From: Saprospiraceae bacterium
GTDB lineage: Bacteria > Bacteroidota > Bacteroidia > Chitinophagales > Saprospiraceae
Direction of reading: 5' to 3'
Assembly: GCA_020628095.1 (NCBI GenBank)
Contig: JAHDFP010000005.1
Span: 124,001-188,000 of the forward strand
DNA: 64,000 nucleotides
A program made the translations under genes and the position numbers. Numbering within the stretch: position 1 is the stretch's first letter; each line of letters opens with the position of its first letter. The notes beneath the pieces were generated by a model. That model was not told the DNA's origin and did no database searches. It worked only from the letters and a program-made list of their open reading frames with translations. Of this stretch, positions 47,012 to 56,720 are shown in pieces.

Positions 47012-47479
47012 ATGATAGGAAAGCTCAAAGACATATTAGGGATCGAAGGTGTCCGCCTACAGTTAAATCTAAGTCCAGATTATAATATCACCGATAAGTT
47101 AATAGAAGGTGAGATTATATTAAGTAGTAAGTCAGATAAGCGAATAGAATATCTGGACTTGTCCCTGATAGAAAAATATCAAAGAGGACGAAAAGAATCT
47201 AAACTCATAGATGAATATATATTGGGGCAAAAAAGAATAGAACTCGATCTATCATTACAAAAAGATGAGTCCAAAAAGATCAATTTCACCTTATCTTTTG
47301 ATCCTATGAAATCAGAAATGGATGAGATGCAAGAACAAAATATTTTTAAATCCCTTTTTGTCAGCCTCGCCAAAAAACTAAAAAATGTAAAATCAGATTA
47401 TAGAATCGAGGCTTCCGCCAAAGTCCGAGGAACAAAAATCAATGCTGTCGCATCAGAAAAAATTGTCTTTGCAGAATAA
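47012..47479 (+). CDS. Hypothetical protein, possibly Spo0M/arrestin-like
   Basis: This 155-residue protein consists of alternating hydrophobic strands (GVRLQLNLSPDYNITDKLIEGEIIL, IEYLDLSLIEKYQRG, YRIEASAKV) that suggest an arrestin-like beta-sandwich such as Spo0M-family proteins. No signal peptide or active-site motif is seen. The name is a fold-level guess. It converges on the lipoprotein gene at 47488 with 8 bases between. Confidence 0.4.
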   Translation: MIGKLKDILGIEGVRLQLNLSPDYNITDKLIEGEIILSSKSDKRIEYLDLSLIEKYQRGRKESKLIDEYILGQKRIELDLSLQKDESKKINFTLSFDPMKSEMDEMQEQNIFKSLFVSLAKKLKNVKSDYRIEASAKVRGTKINAVASEKIVFAE

Positions 47480-47487
47480 ATAAAGAC

Positions 47488-48429
47488 CTAGTTAGAGTCC
47501 GTATTTTCCTTTCTTTTACTCTCTATCATCTGTAAGATTTCTTCGTCTGTCTTACCGATGTTTTCTATAAGAAATTGCGCGTCGTCATTAAGATTATGAT
47601 CAGGATATTTTGCAATAAACTCCTGATATACCTTAAGGGCTAGGCTGTCATCCTTGATATTGTTTTCTATGATGAACCCCTTTAAGAACATAGCAGTTGG
47701 CGCTTTTTCATAATTAGGATAACTGTTAATGATCCAATCATATAATGATAAAGACTTAGGGAAAGTCCTGATACTCTTGGCTACCTCCGCCGCTTTGAAT
47801 AATATCTCAGGAGTCTGATCATGATCTGGATTAACCAATCCAAAAGCCTCACAAGCGTCTACATAGGAGAGAGAAGCCTTTCGATTGACGCCTATTTCGT
47901 CGGGATTCTCGAATATACCTTCGCCTAATTTTTTAATGTACTCTTCTATCGGTTCTTCCATATCGGCTACTTTCGATTTCGCAACATCTAACTTGGAGAA
48001 ATTAGGGAAGTGAGATACCAAGCCTGTGTATAACACATTGGCCGCTGAAGTTTTCTTCATCTGGGACATGGTTTCGGCAAGATTGAATATTCTATCTGCG
48101 GTACTTCCGTCACTATAATAATCCTTGATAAGTGGGAATAGAAAGTTTCCCTTACGGGCTGTAATATTTTGTTCGTTACTTACTTTCAGACCTTCTTCTA
48201 ATAGACTGAGCCTGTCACTTTTAGATATATCCGGTCTCGAAAGCTTTTTAGACAATTGAGATATGAGTGCTGTCGCACTCATAGGCGAGGGCTGATCCTT
48301 GTAACCCTTTCTGGCAGATTCAAGTTCGTTTTTTGCGAGGCTCTCTGCAGTCGTTGAATTATCCGACTTACAACATAATAAGCTAACACATCCAAAAGCT
48401 AATAGGAATAAAGCTGTATTGATCTTCAT
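47488..48429 (-). CDS. Lipoprotein with TPR-like repeats
   Basis: This 313-residue protein has a lipoprotein signal ending at Cys19 or Cys20 (VSLLCC). The C-terminal third has TPR-like helical pairs (SLSLYDWIINSYPNYEKAPTAMFLKGF and LALKVYQEFIAKYPDHNLNDDAQFL) similar to the periplasmic BamD/YbgF-like repeat proteins. It has a TAnnTTTG box upstream of its ATG. Function beyond an envelope scaffold is unknown. Confidence 0.7.
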   Translation of the reverse strand: MKINTALFLLAFGCVSLLCCKSDNSTTAESLAKNELESARKGYKDQPSPMSATALISQLSKKLSRPDISKSDRLSLLEEGLKVSNEQNITARKGNFLFPLIKDYYSDGSTADRIFNLAETMSQMKKTSAANVLYTGLVSHFPNFSKLDVAKSKVADMEEPIEEYIKKLGEGIFENPDEIGVNRKASLSYVDACEAFGLVNPDHDQTPEILFKAAEVAKSIRTFPKSLSLYDWIINSYPNYEKAPTAMFLKGFIIENNIKDDSLALKVYQEFIAKYPDHNLNDDAQFLIENIGKTDEEILQMIESKRKENTDSN

Positions 48430-48451
48430 TGATGTCTATTATTTACGATTT

Positions 48452-48459
48452 CAAATATA
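48452..48459 (-). promoter_or_regulatory. TAnnTTTG -7 element (minus strand)
   Basis: The minus strand reads TATATTTG, ending 22 bases upstream of the ATG of the TPR-like lipoprotein. It lies in the region shared with the divergent photolyase gene. Confidence 0.4.
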
Positions 48460-48526
48460 TAATTATTCCATATCTGTTGAACATAATCCGTGTATTTACA
48501 TTCTGACTTATGTTATATACGTCGCT

Positions 48527-49846
48527 ATGAAGAATATATTTTGGTTCAGAAGAGATCTGAGATTACAAGATAATGCTGGTCTATATCATGCGCTCCGATC
48601 TGGAATACCTACACAATGTATTTTCATTTTTGATACTAATATATTAGATAAGCTAAATGATAGAACCGATGCCCGAGTATCTTTTATACATCAAGTAGTA
48701 CTCAATCTAAATGGTCAACTCAAAGAATACGGCTCACAACTGAAAGTATATTATGGTGAACCTGTAGCTGTCTGGAAAAATATCCTAAAAAATGATCCAG
48801 ATATAACCTCCGTGTACACTAACCGTGATTATGAGACTTACGCACTTGATAGGGATGAAAAGGTCTACCAATTATTAGCTGCACGAGATGTAAAACTTCA
48901 TACTTATAAGGATCATGTCATATTCGAAAAGGACGAAGTACTTAAAAAGGATGGGACACCTTACACTGTATTTACTCCTTATAAAAAGAAATGGATAGAA
49001 AAACTTCATAGCAAGAAAGCAGGACAACTATCATATTACTTCAAATCATATCCATCAGTTAAATACTCTTCCAGCTTAGCCAAAAAGAACGGCGGCAATG
49101 AAATTATATCATTAGAAACCATGGGATTCAGCCAATCATCTATCAGCTTTCCCGATATAGAAGTCAAGCAAAAGATAATCAAAGAGTATGGTGAGAAGCG
49201 GAACTTCCCTGCTGTACACGGCACTTCCAGATTAGGAATACACTTTAGATTTGGTACGATTAGCATAAGAGAAAAAGCAAGAAGGGCAGAGCAATTGTCA
49301 GATGTCTATTTGTCAGAATTAGTCTGGAGGGATTTTTATAGTCAGATATTATCTCATTTTCCGAAGGTAGAAACCTCAGCATTCAGGGATAAATACGAAA
49401 AGGTAAAATGGCGTTATGAAGAATCAGAGTTCCATGCATGGTGTCAAGGAAAGACAGGTTATCCCATGGTAGACGCTGGCATGCGTGAGCTTAATGAGAC
49501 AGGTTATATGCATAATCGCGTCCGGATGATTGTCGCTAGCTTTTTGACCAAGCATTTGCTTATGGATTGGAGATTAGGCGAGGCATATTTTGCAGAAAAA
49601 TTATTGGACTTTGATCTGGCCAGCAATAGTGGAGGCTGGCAGTGGGCGGCAGGATGTGGTACCGATGCTGCTCCTTACTTCCGTATTTTTAATCCGACAT
49701 CTCAGCAGGTAAAATTCGATAAGGACTTTGTCTATATCAAGCGATGGATAAAAGAGTGGGGGACTGCCGATTACCCAGAACCCATAGTAGATCATAAATA
49801 TGCACGGGAAAGATGTCTTAAGGCGTATAAGGAGGCGTTAGCTTAG
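48527..49846 (+). CDS. Cryptochrome/DNA photolyase family protein
   Basis: This 439-residue protein begins KNIFWFRRDLRLQDN and has the photolyase FAD-binding domain with WRDFYSQIL, NETGYMHNRVRMIVASFLTKHLLMDWRLGE and WQWAAGCGTDAAPYFRIFNP, which includes the Trp used for photoreduction. The pattern is that of class I CPD photolyases; DASH-type features are not seen. An in-frame ATG at 48419 would add 36 residues before the domain, so I start at 48527. It overlaps the convergent hypothetical gene by 9 bases at the 3' end. Confidence 0.92.
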   Translation: MKNIFWFRRDLRLQDNAGLYHALRSGIPTQCIFIFDTNILDKLNDRTDARVSFIHQVVLNLNGQLKEYGSQLKVYYGEPVAVWKNILKNDPDITSVYTNRDYETYALDRDEKVYQLLAARDVKLHTYKDHVIFEKDEVLKKDGTPYTVFTPYKKKWIEKLHSKKAGQLSYYFKSYPSVKYSSSLAKKNGGNEIISLETMGFSQSSISFPDIEVKQKIIKEYGEKRNFPAVHGTSRLGIHFRFGTISIREKARRAEQLSDVYLSELVWRDFYSQILSHFPKVETSAFRDKYEKVKWRYEESEFHAWCQGKTGYPMVDAGMRELNETGYMHNRVRMIVASFLTKHLLMDWRLGEAYFAEKLLDFDLASNSGGWQWAAGCGTDAAPYFRIFNPTSQQVKFDKDFVYIKRWIKEWGTADYPEPIVDHKYARERCLKAYKEALA

Positions 49847-51265
49847 TAGCGCTTCAATCTTTTCTAAGAGCCATTTTTTATTTCCGACATTTTGATCTGC
49901 ACTTACCTTATCTCTTAAAGCGGAAAGTTTGCTTTTCTCAAAGTTAACTTTGATAAGTTTTTTCAAGTAGCGGTTGAAGGAGTTGTATAGTTTCCTTTTA
50001 TTTTCATCTAAGGATTTTTCACGTCTTAGAAAGGTTTGGAACGAATCTATGTTAAGCATTACCAAGTCTATTTCATCTTTTTCGTAATAAGTGGCAATAA
50101 GTAACATCTTAGAATTTACATTATACCAAATATCATCATAGTTTACTTTGGATAAATAACCCACTACAGAATCAAAGTCCTTCCTATAAAAGTCAACTCT
50201 TGCCATGTTAAAGTTCAGCGCGTTCTCTCGTCTATCTAATGCTAATAGTTCGGCATTGTTTTTAATAAATCGCTCTACCTTTTCATATTCTCCCACACGC
50301 AATCCGATGACAACATAATTTCTAAATGCAGTTGGAGAAAGTTCACCATTTTGAAGAAGAATTTCAGTGGATATGCCCCATTCATAATTCAACAATGTCT
50401 CCTTATGGAAATTCATATCGGCTTTATTGACACGTCTTATACAATAACTAATAATTACTTCGAAAATTTCTCTTTGTTCTTCTTGAGGGAATCTATTAAT
50501 ATTGTCTTTGGCTAGTTGCTTAAGTTGATAAAAAGTCTTCTCATCTTCTTGATTCACGTAAAGTGAATACATCAAAAAATAAATATTAACATGTGGGATT
50601 TTACTGAGAAAACTATTTTCAACTAACTGTATAGCAAGAGATATATCTATAGTTTCTTCCCGCTTATACATTTTTTTCCAAGTCTGAAGATCAGTAGCTA
50701 ATCTAAGTTTTTCTATTACATAGAAGGCATCTAAACTCCGATCCATATCGGCATAAGAATTATAACTACCTTTCTTTAGCTCTGTTTTTTTTTGATAATT
50801 GGTTTTAAAATTATTGAGGGTTTTTTGTTGATAATATTTTTGAAGGTAATAATCAGAGGATCGATCCATATTCCTATTAAGGTTTGTGGATGACTGCTGA
50901 ATATGCTTTTCTATTAAATCTCCTAGTTTTCTGTTTTTTATCGAATCTAATAAGAGGTTGGACATTAATAGTTTTTGGCTCAGCATATTTTCAGTAGCGA
51001 GGAAGTTTTCAAATCTATCCAGAAGATCATTACACAACTTTCTAAATTTTAGATCAGAATAGTCAGACTTTGTCTCAAGAAGCTCCCAAACCACGTTTTT
51101 TTCTTCCACTTCTTGTTTATTCTTGATTCGATTTATCACATAGACAGCTAATGTTGTGATTTTCTCGTTCTTATTGAAGTAAGGCGATTTAATGAACTTC
51201 AAGAACCTATTAAGTTCAGGGGAACTCATCTGGCTTAGAACTTTATATATTCTTGTGGCTTTCAA
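49838..51265 (-). CDS. Conserved Bacteroidota hypothetical protein (helical, SPYFN motif)
   Basis: This 475-residue predicted cytosolic, helical protein has an N-terminal region LNRFLKFIKSPYFNKNEKI with an SPYFN motif at 27-31 that recurs in Bacteroidota hypothetical families. No domain of known function is visible. The start must be TTG at 51265, because a stop codon (TAA) lies two codons upstream and the next ATG is at residue 13, after the conserved segment begins. It converges on the photolyase gene and is divergent from the T9SS gene at 51502. Confidence 0.65.
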   Translation of the reverse strand: MKATRIYKVLSQMSSPELNRFLKFIKSPYFNKNEKITTLAVYVINRIKNKQEVEEKNVVWELLETKSDYSDLKFRKLCNDLLDRFENFLATENMLSQKLLMSNLLLDSIKNRKLGDLIEKHIQQSSTNLNRNMDRSSDYYLQKYYQQKTLNNFKTNYQKKTELKKGSYNSYADMDRSLDAFYVIEKLRLATDLQTWKKMYKREETIDISLAIQLVENSFLSKIPHVNIYFLMYSLYVNQEDEKTFYQLKQLAKDNINRFPQEEQREIFEVIISYCIRRVNKADMNFHKETLLNYEWGISTEILLQNGELSPTAFRNYVVIGLRVGEYEKVERFIKNNAELLALDRRENALNFNMARVDFYRKDFDSVVGYLSKVNYDDIWYNVNSKMLLIATYYEKDEIDLVMLNIDSFQTFLRREKSLDENKRKLYNSFNRYLKKLIKVNFEKSKLSALRDKVSADQNVGNKKWLLEKIEALLS

Positions 51266-51466
51266 ATATTATTTACATTAATTAAACCCTTAATATATAA
51301 CATTCAATAAATTAATGAATTATATAGTATGATTAGAAGTTATAAGATATTAAAACATAGGGTTGTTGTCTATATCTAAAAAATTGATAATCAATACTTT
51401 ATAAATAATTAAATCCCAACGCGCAAATTACCTCCTTAAAACCTATCATTTATGCACTTATTAAAA

Positions 51467-51474
51467 TATATTTG
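51467..51474 (+). promoter_or_regulatory. TAnnTTTG -7 element
   Basis: TATATTTG is an exact match ending 27 bases before the ATG of the T9SS gene at 51502, within a 236-base AT-rich divergent intergenic region. Confidence 0.5.
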
Positions 51475-51501
51475 TAACAATCAAAACACACAACAGGCGT
51501 A

Positions 51502-53934
51502 ATGAGAATATTAATTGCCTGCATATCTTTATTGTTTTCCTGTCACTTGAGTGCACAACTCAACCCTTCTATCTTATATGTTGATGGGAAAACTAATCAT
51601 CTTAATAGTGTTTCGATAAAATCCACAGGTTTTACACCTACTGTAATCTCTCATCCTTTGGTCGGTTCTGATTCTTTAAGTATTTACCCCATAGGAGGAA
51701 ATGATTACAGTCTAAACTATCAAGGGCCAAGTGACTTTTTAGGTGATGCTAAAATGGTCATTGAATACTATGAGCCAAGTCCGATTCCTGGCATCAACAC
51801 GCCTAATTATGTAGAAGTACATTTTAGAATAGAGAAATCACTGATAGTAACTCAGGATGATTATCTATTAGTAAGTAGTGATACAGCTACTTATGATATT
51901 CTAGCTAATGATAGCTCTTCTGATGGTGCTTTGACTCTGGAACATTTGGGGGCTATGGATGGTGGGACAGCCATTATTTCTTCGAATAAGATTGACTTTG
52001 TTCTTTCTCCAGGTAAAACGAATGGTTTTGTACGGTACTTCGTTTCTGATTCCACTGACAATATTCAAAGTGGGTTAGCATATTTCACAAGGCAAGATGA
52101 AACTGCACAGACAGCTAAAAGTTTATATGTAGATAATAAATCATCTATCTATCTCCACTTGTCATCAGAGAATTACGAGTTAGATACTAACCCTCAAAAA
52201 GGATATATAGAAAACATTAATAATTCGCATATATGGAAATATGATCCTTACGACATTCTAACAGGAGTGGACAGCTTCAGTTTCTCGACTCCGCAGGGAG
52301 GTCGAGAAGGATTCAATATAGAAATATTGAATAAATCCAGTAATGCGAGTTTTGTTGTAGATGATGAATATTTCGCAGCTACTAACGACCTGATTTCATT
52401 CAATGTATTTGACAATGATTACAGGAATGATCTACAAATATTCGAACATTCTCCTGAGTTATTATATAATGGGAACGGTCAGTTTTCTTATACTCCGCCA
52501 GCAGACTTTAGCGGAGATAAAAATTTCTATTACAAGATATTTACTCCGCTTGGATTCCATACAGGAGAAATACTTATTCACATAGATGATTTTGGCCCTT
52601 CTGATGATGTCGATTACAGGTTTGAGGTATTGAAAGACCATGACCTGACTTTCCGGCATAGTTCACCCATAGATGATTATACTTTTGAGCTTTTAGTTGC
52701 TCCATCCAATGGACAGGTACTAATACTTGATGATCAGGGGCAAGAGGTACTGGAATGTGATACCATAACTAGGGATAACACTATTATATACTTACCTTAT
52801 GATGGTTTTTCAGGATTAGATGAGTTTGATCTGGAATATTGTACGACATCAGGTGTTTGCGACATAGTAAAGGTGGATATAAACGTGTTGGATTCTAACT
52901 ATGACGCATGTCTCTGCATAAACTCTTGCGTATATCCAGGGGATAATAATGATGATGGTGTCGTAGATATGAAAGACCTTATAGATCTGGGATTGAACCT
53001 TGGTGAAGCAGGATATGACAGAACAAATGACTTTCCTTTGTTTTGGACAGGCCAAGAAAGCTCAGATTGGGGTTATACTCAAATGAGTAGCTCTATAGAT
53101 TTGAAATGTGGCGATTCTGATGGAAATGGTTTCATAGATTCTGATGACATTACAGAAATATCTGACAACTATGGTCAAATGCATAATATGCGATCAGATG
53201 TTGTCGGTAGCACATCCAATGTGCCGATTTATTTCATTCCGCCAGCAGGGCCTATAGATTCTGGAGAATGGTTAATTCTTGATATTGCAATAGGTACTGG
53301 TAATTTGCCAGCTTTAGATTTTTATGGTTCTTCCTTTACGTTTAACTTTGATCCTAGTCTTGTAGATTCTGCCAGTGTAGAATTTATAACTAAGGAAAAC
53401 AGTTGGTTGACCTACGAAAGTCCAGTTCAATCCATGTTTGTTGTTCCTCAAGATGGACAGATTGATATAGGTGTTACGAGAATTACAAATAATTCAGCCG
53501 ATGGGCTTGGTATTATTGGTCAGCTTAAGTTTATAGTTGAAGACGAGGTAGTTGGTTTTAAAAGATCGCAAATAGAAGATGTCCTTAACTTAAAAATGAC
53601 CAATATTATTTCTTCTAACGAATACGGTGAATTTAGCATTCACAAAGACTTTGAAAGGGATATAGTGATTAATTATGGAGATAGAGTAGAAGAGCAACTT
53701 ATCTATAATAGCGTCCAATTATATCCTAATCCTTCTACTGGAATAGTTAATATTCATTCGAGTAAATATGGAATTTCTAATATAGAAATAACAGATGTCT
53801 ACGGAAGATCTCTGGGCAACTATGCAGGTAATAAGACCATAGACATAAGTGCCTATCCGCAAGGAATATATTTCTTTACCATTACCTCAATGGGGCAAAG
53901 AATTACCAAGAAAATCCAAAAAATAGATTACTGA
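51502..53934 (+). CDS. T9SS surface protein with cadherin-like, dockerin-like and cohesin-like modules
   Basis: This 810-residue protein has a signal peptide (LLFSCHLSAQ), then Big/VCBS-like Ig modules (DDYLLVSSDTATYDILANDSS; DDEYFAATNDLISFNVFDND), then two dockerin-type calcium loops at about residues 478-495 and 535-552 (GDNNDDGVVDMKD and GDSDGNGFIDSDD). A cohesin-like beta region follows at about 570-700, and a type A sorting domain starts LIYNSVQLYPNPSTG near 738. It is probably an extracellular adhesin or structural protein bound through T9SS; ligands are unknown. Confidence 0.85.
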   Translation: MRILIACISLLFSCHLSAQLNPSILYVDGKTNHLNSVSIKSTGFTPTVISHPLVGSDSLSIYPIGGNDYSLNYQGPSDFLGDAKMVIEYYEPSPIPGINTPNYVEVHFRIEKSLIVTQDDYLLVSSDTATYDILANDSSSDGALTLEHLGAMDGGTAIISSNKIDFVLSPGKTNGFVRYFVSDSTDNIQSGLAYFTRQDETAQTAKSLYVDNKSSIYLHLSSENYELDTNPQKGYIENINNSHIWKYDPYDILTGVDSFSFSTPQGGREGFNIEILNKSSNASFVVDDEYFAATNDLISFNVFDNDYRNDLQIFEHSPELLYNGNGQFSYTPPADFSGDKNFYYKIFTPLGFHTGEILIHIDDFGPSDDVDYRFEVLKDHDLTFRHSSPIDDYTFELLVAPSNGQVLILDDQGQEVLECDTITRDNTIIYLPYDGFSGLDEFDLEYCTTSGVCDIVKVDINVLDSNYDACLCINSCVYPGDNNDDGVVDMKDLIDLGLNLGEAGYDRTNDFPLFWTGQESSDWGYTQMSSSIDLKCGDSDGNGFIDSDDITEISDNYGQMHNMRSDVVGSTSNVPIYFIPPAGPIDSGEWLILDIAIGTGNLPALDFYGSSFTFNFDPSLVDSASVEFITKENSWLTYESPVQSMFVVPQDGQIDIGVTRITNNSADGLGIIGQLKFIVEDEVVGFKRSQIEDVLNLKMTNIISSNEYGEFSIHKDFERDIVINYGDRVEEQLIYNSVQLYPNPSTGIVNIHSSKYGISNIEITDVYGRSLGNYAGNKTIDISAYPQGIYFFTITSMGQRITKKIQKIDY

Positions 53935-53946
53935 TCTTACTGAAGA

Positions 53947-53966
53947 TAGATTTAAGAAAAAATCTA
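53947..53966. terminator. Weak hairpin between convergent genes
   Basis: TAGATTT at 53947-53953 pairs with AAATCTA at 53960-53966 across a 6-base A-rich loop. It sits between the stop of the T9SS gene and the convergent lpdA stop and could act as a weak terminator. An AT-only stem makes this uncertain. Confidence 0.25.
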
Positions 53967-54025
53967 ACTAATAATTATCCCAAACATAATTAGGTTGGCT
54001 AACGCAGTAACTCTGCTTATATTGT

Positions 54026-55426
54026 TTACAAGTGGATTACTTCTCCGTAGGCTGCTGCTGTGGCTTCCATAACCGCTTCACTCATCGTCGGATGCGGATG
54101 AACAGACTTTATGATTTCGTGCCCCGTCGTTTCTAGGTTCTTCACGGCTACTATTTCTGCGATCATCTCGGTCACATTGTTACCTATCATGTGAGCGCCT
54201 AATAATTCGCCATATTTGGCGTCATATATCATTTTCACAAAGCCTTCTTTAGCTCCCGAGGCACTCGCCTTTCCTGATGCAGAAAATGGAAATTTACCTA
54301 TCTTGATATCATATCCTTTTTCTTTGGCTTGTTCTTCGGTAAGACCAACGCTCGCCACTTCAGGACTGCAATATGTACAAGATGGTATGGCAGTATAGTC
54401 AATAGGGTGGACATTGAGTCCTGATATTTTCTCTACACATAAGATGGCCTCTGCCGTAGCGACATGAGCCAATGCCGGCGTATTGATGACGTCTCCTATG
54501 GCATAAATGCCCTTGACATTGGTTTGGTAGTAATCATCGACTTCTATTCTGCCTGCTTTATCCGTTTTTATGCCTAAGGTTTCGAGACCAATATTTTCAG
54601 TATTAGGCTGAATACCGACAGCACTTAATACCACATCACACTCTATGACACTTTCTTTAGAAGATTTTCTGTCTTTAGTGGTTACTTTGATTTTCTTGCC
54701 AGAGGTATCCACGGATTCTACAGAGGTATTTCCTAACACGTTGACACCTTGTTTTTTAAAGATTTTGTTGATCTCTTTGGATACATCTTTATCTTCCCTT
54801 GGCAGCAGCCCATTTTCCATAAACTCCACTACGGTCACCTCTGTTCCTAAAGAGTTATAAAAATAAGCGAACTCCACTCCAATCGCTCCCGCACCGATAA
54901 CCACCATTTTCTTGGGTTGCTTATCTAAGGTCATCGCTTTTCTGTATCCGATTATCTTCTTACCATCTATCTCCATACCTGGTAAGGCTCTGGCTCTTGC
55001 ACCAGTGGCTACGATGATTTGGTCAGCAGAATATTCTTTACGCTGCCCATCGGCATCAGTTACAATAACTTTCTTTCCTCTGGCAAGGCTGCCAGTACCT
55101 TCTATGACTGTAATTTTATTTTTCTTCATTAGGAAATTGACACCTTTACTCATACCATCAGCTACGCCTCTAGAGCGGCTTATCATTTTACCGAAATCAG
55201 GTGTGGCTTTCGATATTTTGATACCATAATCTTCTGCATGATTGATATAGTTATAGACCTGCGCTGACTTGAGCAAGGCTTTAGTAGGGATACAACCCCA
55301 ATTAAGACAGATGCCTCCCAGATTTTCTTTTTCTACGATGGCTACTTTTTTGCCTAATTGTGATGCTCTGATCGCAGCAGGATATCCACCAGGGCCGCTT
55401 CCTATAACTATGATATCGAAGTTCAT
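54026..55426 (-). CDS. lpdA: Dihydrolipoyl dehydrogenase (E3)
   Basis: This 466-residue flavoprotein disulfide reductase has FAD site GSGPGG at 9-14, the redox-active pair Cys40/Cys45 in GGICLNWGCIPTK, an NAD-binding GAGAIGVEFAYFY and the catalytic His445/Glu450 in HPHPTMSE. It is the E3 subunit of pyruvate or 2-oxoglutarate dehydrogenase. It is not next to E1/E2 genes. It is preceded by its own TAnnTTTG box, so it is probably expressed alone. Confidence 0.95.
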   Translation of the reverse strand: MNFDIIVIGSGPGGYPAAIRASQLGKKVAIVEKENLGGICLNWGCIPTKALLKSAQVYNYINHAEDYGIKISKATPDFGKMISRSRGVADGMSKGVNFLMKKNKITVIEGTGSLARGKKVIVTDADGQRKEYSADQIIVATGARARALPGMEIDGKKIIGYRKAMTLDKQPKKMVVIGAGAIGVEFAYFYNSLGTEVTVVEFMENGLLPREDKDVSKEINKIFKKQGVNVLGNTSVESVDTSGKKIKVTTKDRKSSKESVIECDVVLSAVGIQPNTENIGLETLGIKTDKAGRIEVDDYYQTNVKGIYAIGDVINTPALAHVATAEAILCVEKISGLNVHPIDYTAIPSCTYCSPEVASVGLTEEQAKEKGYDIKIGKFPFSASGKASASGAKEGFVKMIYDAKYGELLGAHMIGNNVTEMIAEIVAVKNLETTGHEIIKSVHPHPTMSEAVMEATAAAYGEVIHL

Positions 55427-55443
55427 ATTCCTAAAATTTAGCG

Positions 55444-55451
55444 CAAATATA
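55444..55451 (-). promoter_or_regulatory. TAnnTTTG -7 element (minus strand)
   Basis: The minus strand reads TATATTTG, ending 17 bases upstream of the lpdA ATG at 55426. The distance is typical for this promoter class. Confidence 0.5.
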
Positions 55452-55478
55452 GGACTTAAATTATTGCTATATGATGGA

Positions 55479-56636
55479 TTATCTCAGAGACTGAAAACGT
55501 GCTAAGCCATTATAAAAATCTCTCACCTCAAACATCCGTCTATCCACCACCAAGTTCTTAGTCGTATCTATAAAGCCAACCCCCTTGCTATGAAAAATAC
55601 GCGCATAACCATTCTTATATTCCCACGCGATAGGTAATTCAGCTGGTAGAAATATTTCCCCGTTCTTATCCAGGTAACCCCATCTATCAGAGGCCAAAGC
55701 GTATAGTATATGACCTTCTTGATACTTATTGAGAAGATATAAGTCCGCTTCTCTTATAATATTGAAATCAGGATCTATCAATCCCCATTTATCATTTTCC
55801 TTAAACTTAAAATAGCCTTCGCCTGCGTGTTGCAGTTTTTGATAATCAAACTCCTTTATTGCCACAAAGGCATTATCCAAGACTATCGTTTTCTTACCAT
55901 CGCTGACAATAGCTCTCTCATTTTCATAGATGCCCGCTTTATCAAAGTTTTTACTCTTCTTACCGCTTAATAGATTTTGATAATAATAACCTGCCTTAGT
56001 TCTGAATCTTATTATGTTATCAGACACTGCCGTTATTCTTTTATAATCAAAACCCTCGACAGTCTGATTATTAATGTCAACTATACCATATTTGTCATAT
56101 TGCTTAGCTATGACTCTTTCCTTAGATACAATGTCGATGTATAAATATTGAGGCGATAAGACTTCCTTTCCGCTTTTGTCAATTATTCCCCATAGGCCAT
56201 TTACGGAGACTGGGCAATATTCATCCGTCCATGTTTTGAAGGCATTATATGGCAATGAATCAATGATAACATCCGCTTTATCTATGAGTAGCCACTCATT
56301 ATCGAATGATTGTACAAAGGCCCTATTAACTTTTTTGTCAAAATCCAATACCTGCTTATACTTAAAATCAATAACAGGTTCATTTTTATTATTGATAAAA
56401 CCCCACTTACCCTTATAGTTTGCTGCAGTAAGGTCTGATTTCATATCACGGACATCATCATATATCGGCGAAATCACCACCTCTCCACGGGTGTCAATAT
56501 ATCCCCACTTAAGTCTGGGAGACTCGTAATCTTCAAAATACTGGGCCTCTATAGGTGCATTGTCATCATGCGGCAAGTCTTCTTTACAAGAACTTACAGC
56601 TAATACAACAGCAATCAATAGAAAGAATCGAATCAT
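55479..56636 (-). CDS. WG-repeat lipoprotein
   Basis: This 385-residue protein has a lipoprotein signal ending at Cys17 (AVSSC). About nine WG/KYG-type repeats (KWGYIDTRGEVVISP, KWGFINNKNEPVIDF, LWGIIDKSGKEVLSP, KWGLIDPDFNI, RWGYLDKNGEIF) cover the rest. WG-repeat proteins are common in Bacteroidota and of mostly unknown function, probably beta-rich surface or periplasmic proteins. It has a TAnnTTTG box 19 bases upstream and is divergent from coaD. Confidence 0.85.
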   Translation of the reverse strand: MIRFFLLIAVVLAVSSCKEDLPHDDNAPIEAQYFEDYESPRLKWGYIDTRGEVVISPIYDDVRDMKSDLTAANYKGKWGFINNKNEPVIDFKYKQVLDFDKKVNRAFVQSFDNEWLLIDKADVIIDSLPYNAFKTWTDEYCPVSVNGLWGIIDKSGKEVLSPQYLYIDIVSKERVIAKQYDKYGIVDINNQTVEGFDYKRITAVSDNIIRFRTKAGYYYQNLLSGKKSKNFDKAGIYENERAIVSDGKKTIVLDNAFVAIKEFDYQKLQHAGEGYFKFKENDKWGLIDPDFNIIREADLYLLNKYQEGHILYALASDRWGYLDKNGEIFLPAELPIAWEYKNGYARIFHSKGVGFIDTTKNLVVDRRMFEVRDFYNGLARFQSLR

Positions 56637-56655
56637 AAGTATTATGAATAGAGCA

Positions 56656-56663
56656 CAAATCTA
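56656..56663 (-). promoter_or_regulatory. TAnnTTTG -7 element (minus strand)
   Basis: The minus strand reads TAGATTTG, ending 19 bases upstream of the WG-repeat gene. A TTG (minus strand, 56689-56687) lies 23 bases further upstream, a little beyond the usual spacing for a -33 partner. Confidence 0.5.
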
Positions 56664-56720
56664 AAAGAAAAGATAATCACATAAAGCAATATATTCGCAT
56701 TTGGATAATACATACTAAGA

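Noticed and set aside
48419-48526. N-terminal extension of the photolyase
   Set aside because: The 36 extra residues precede the conserved photolyase start, which has its own ATG at 48527, and the stretch overlaps the divergent gene's upstream region.
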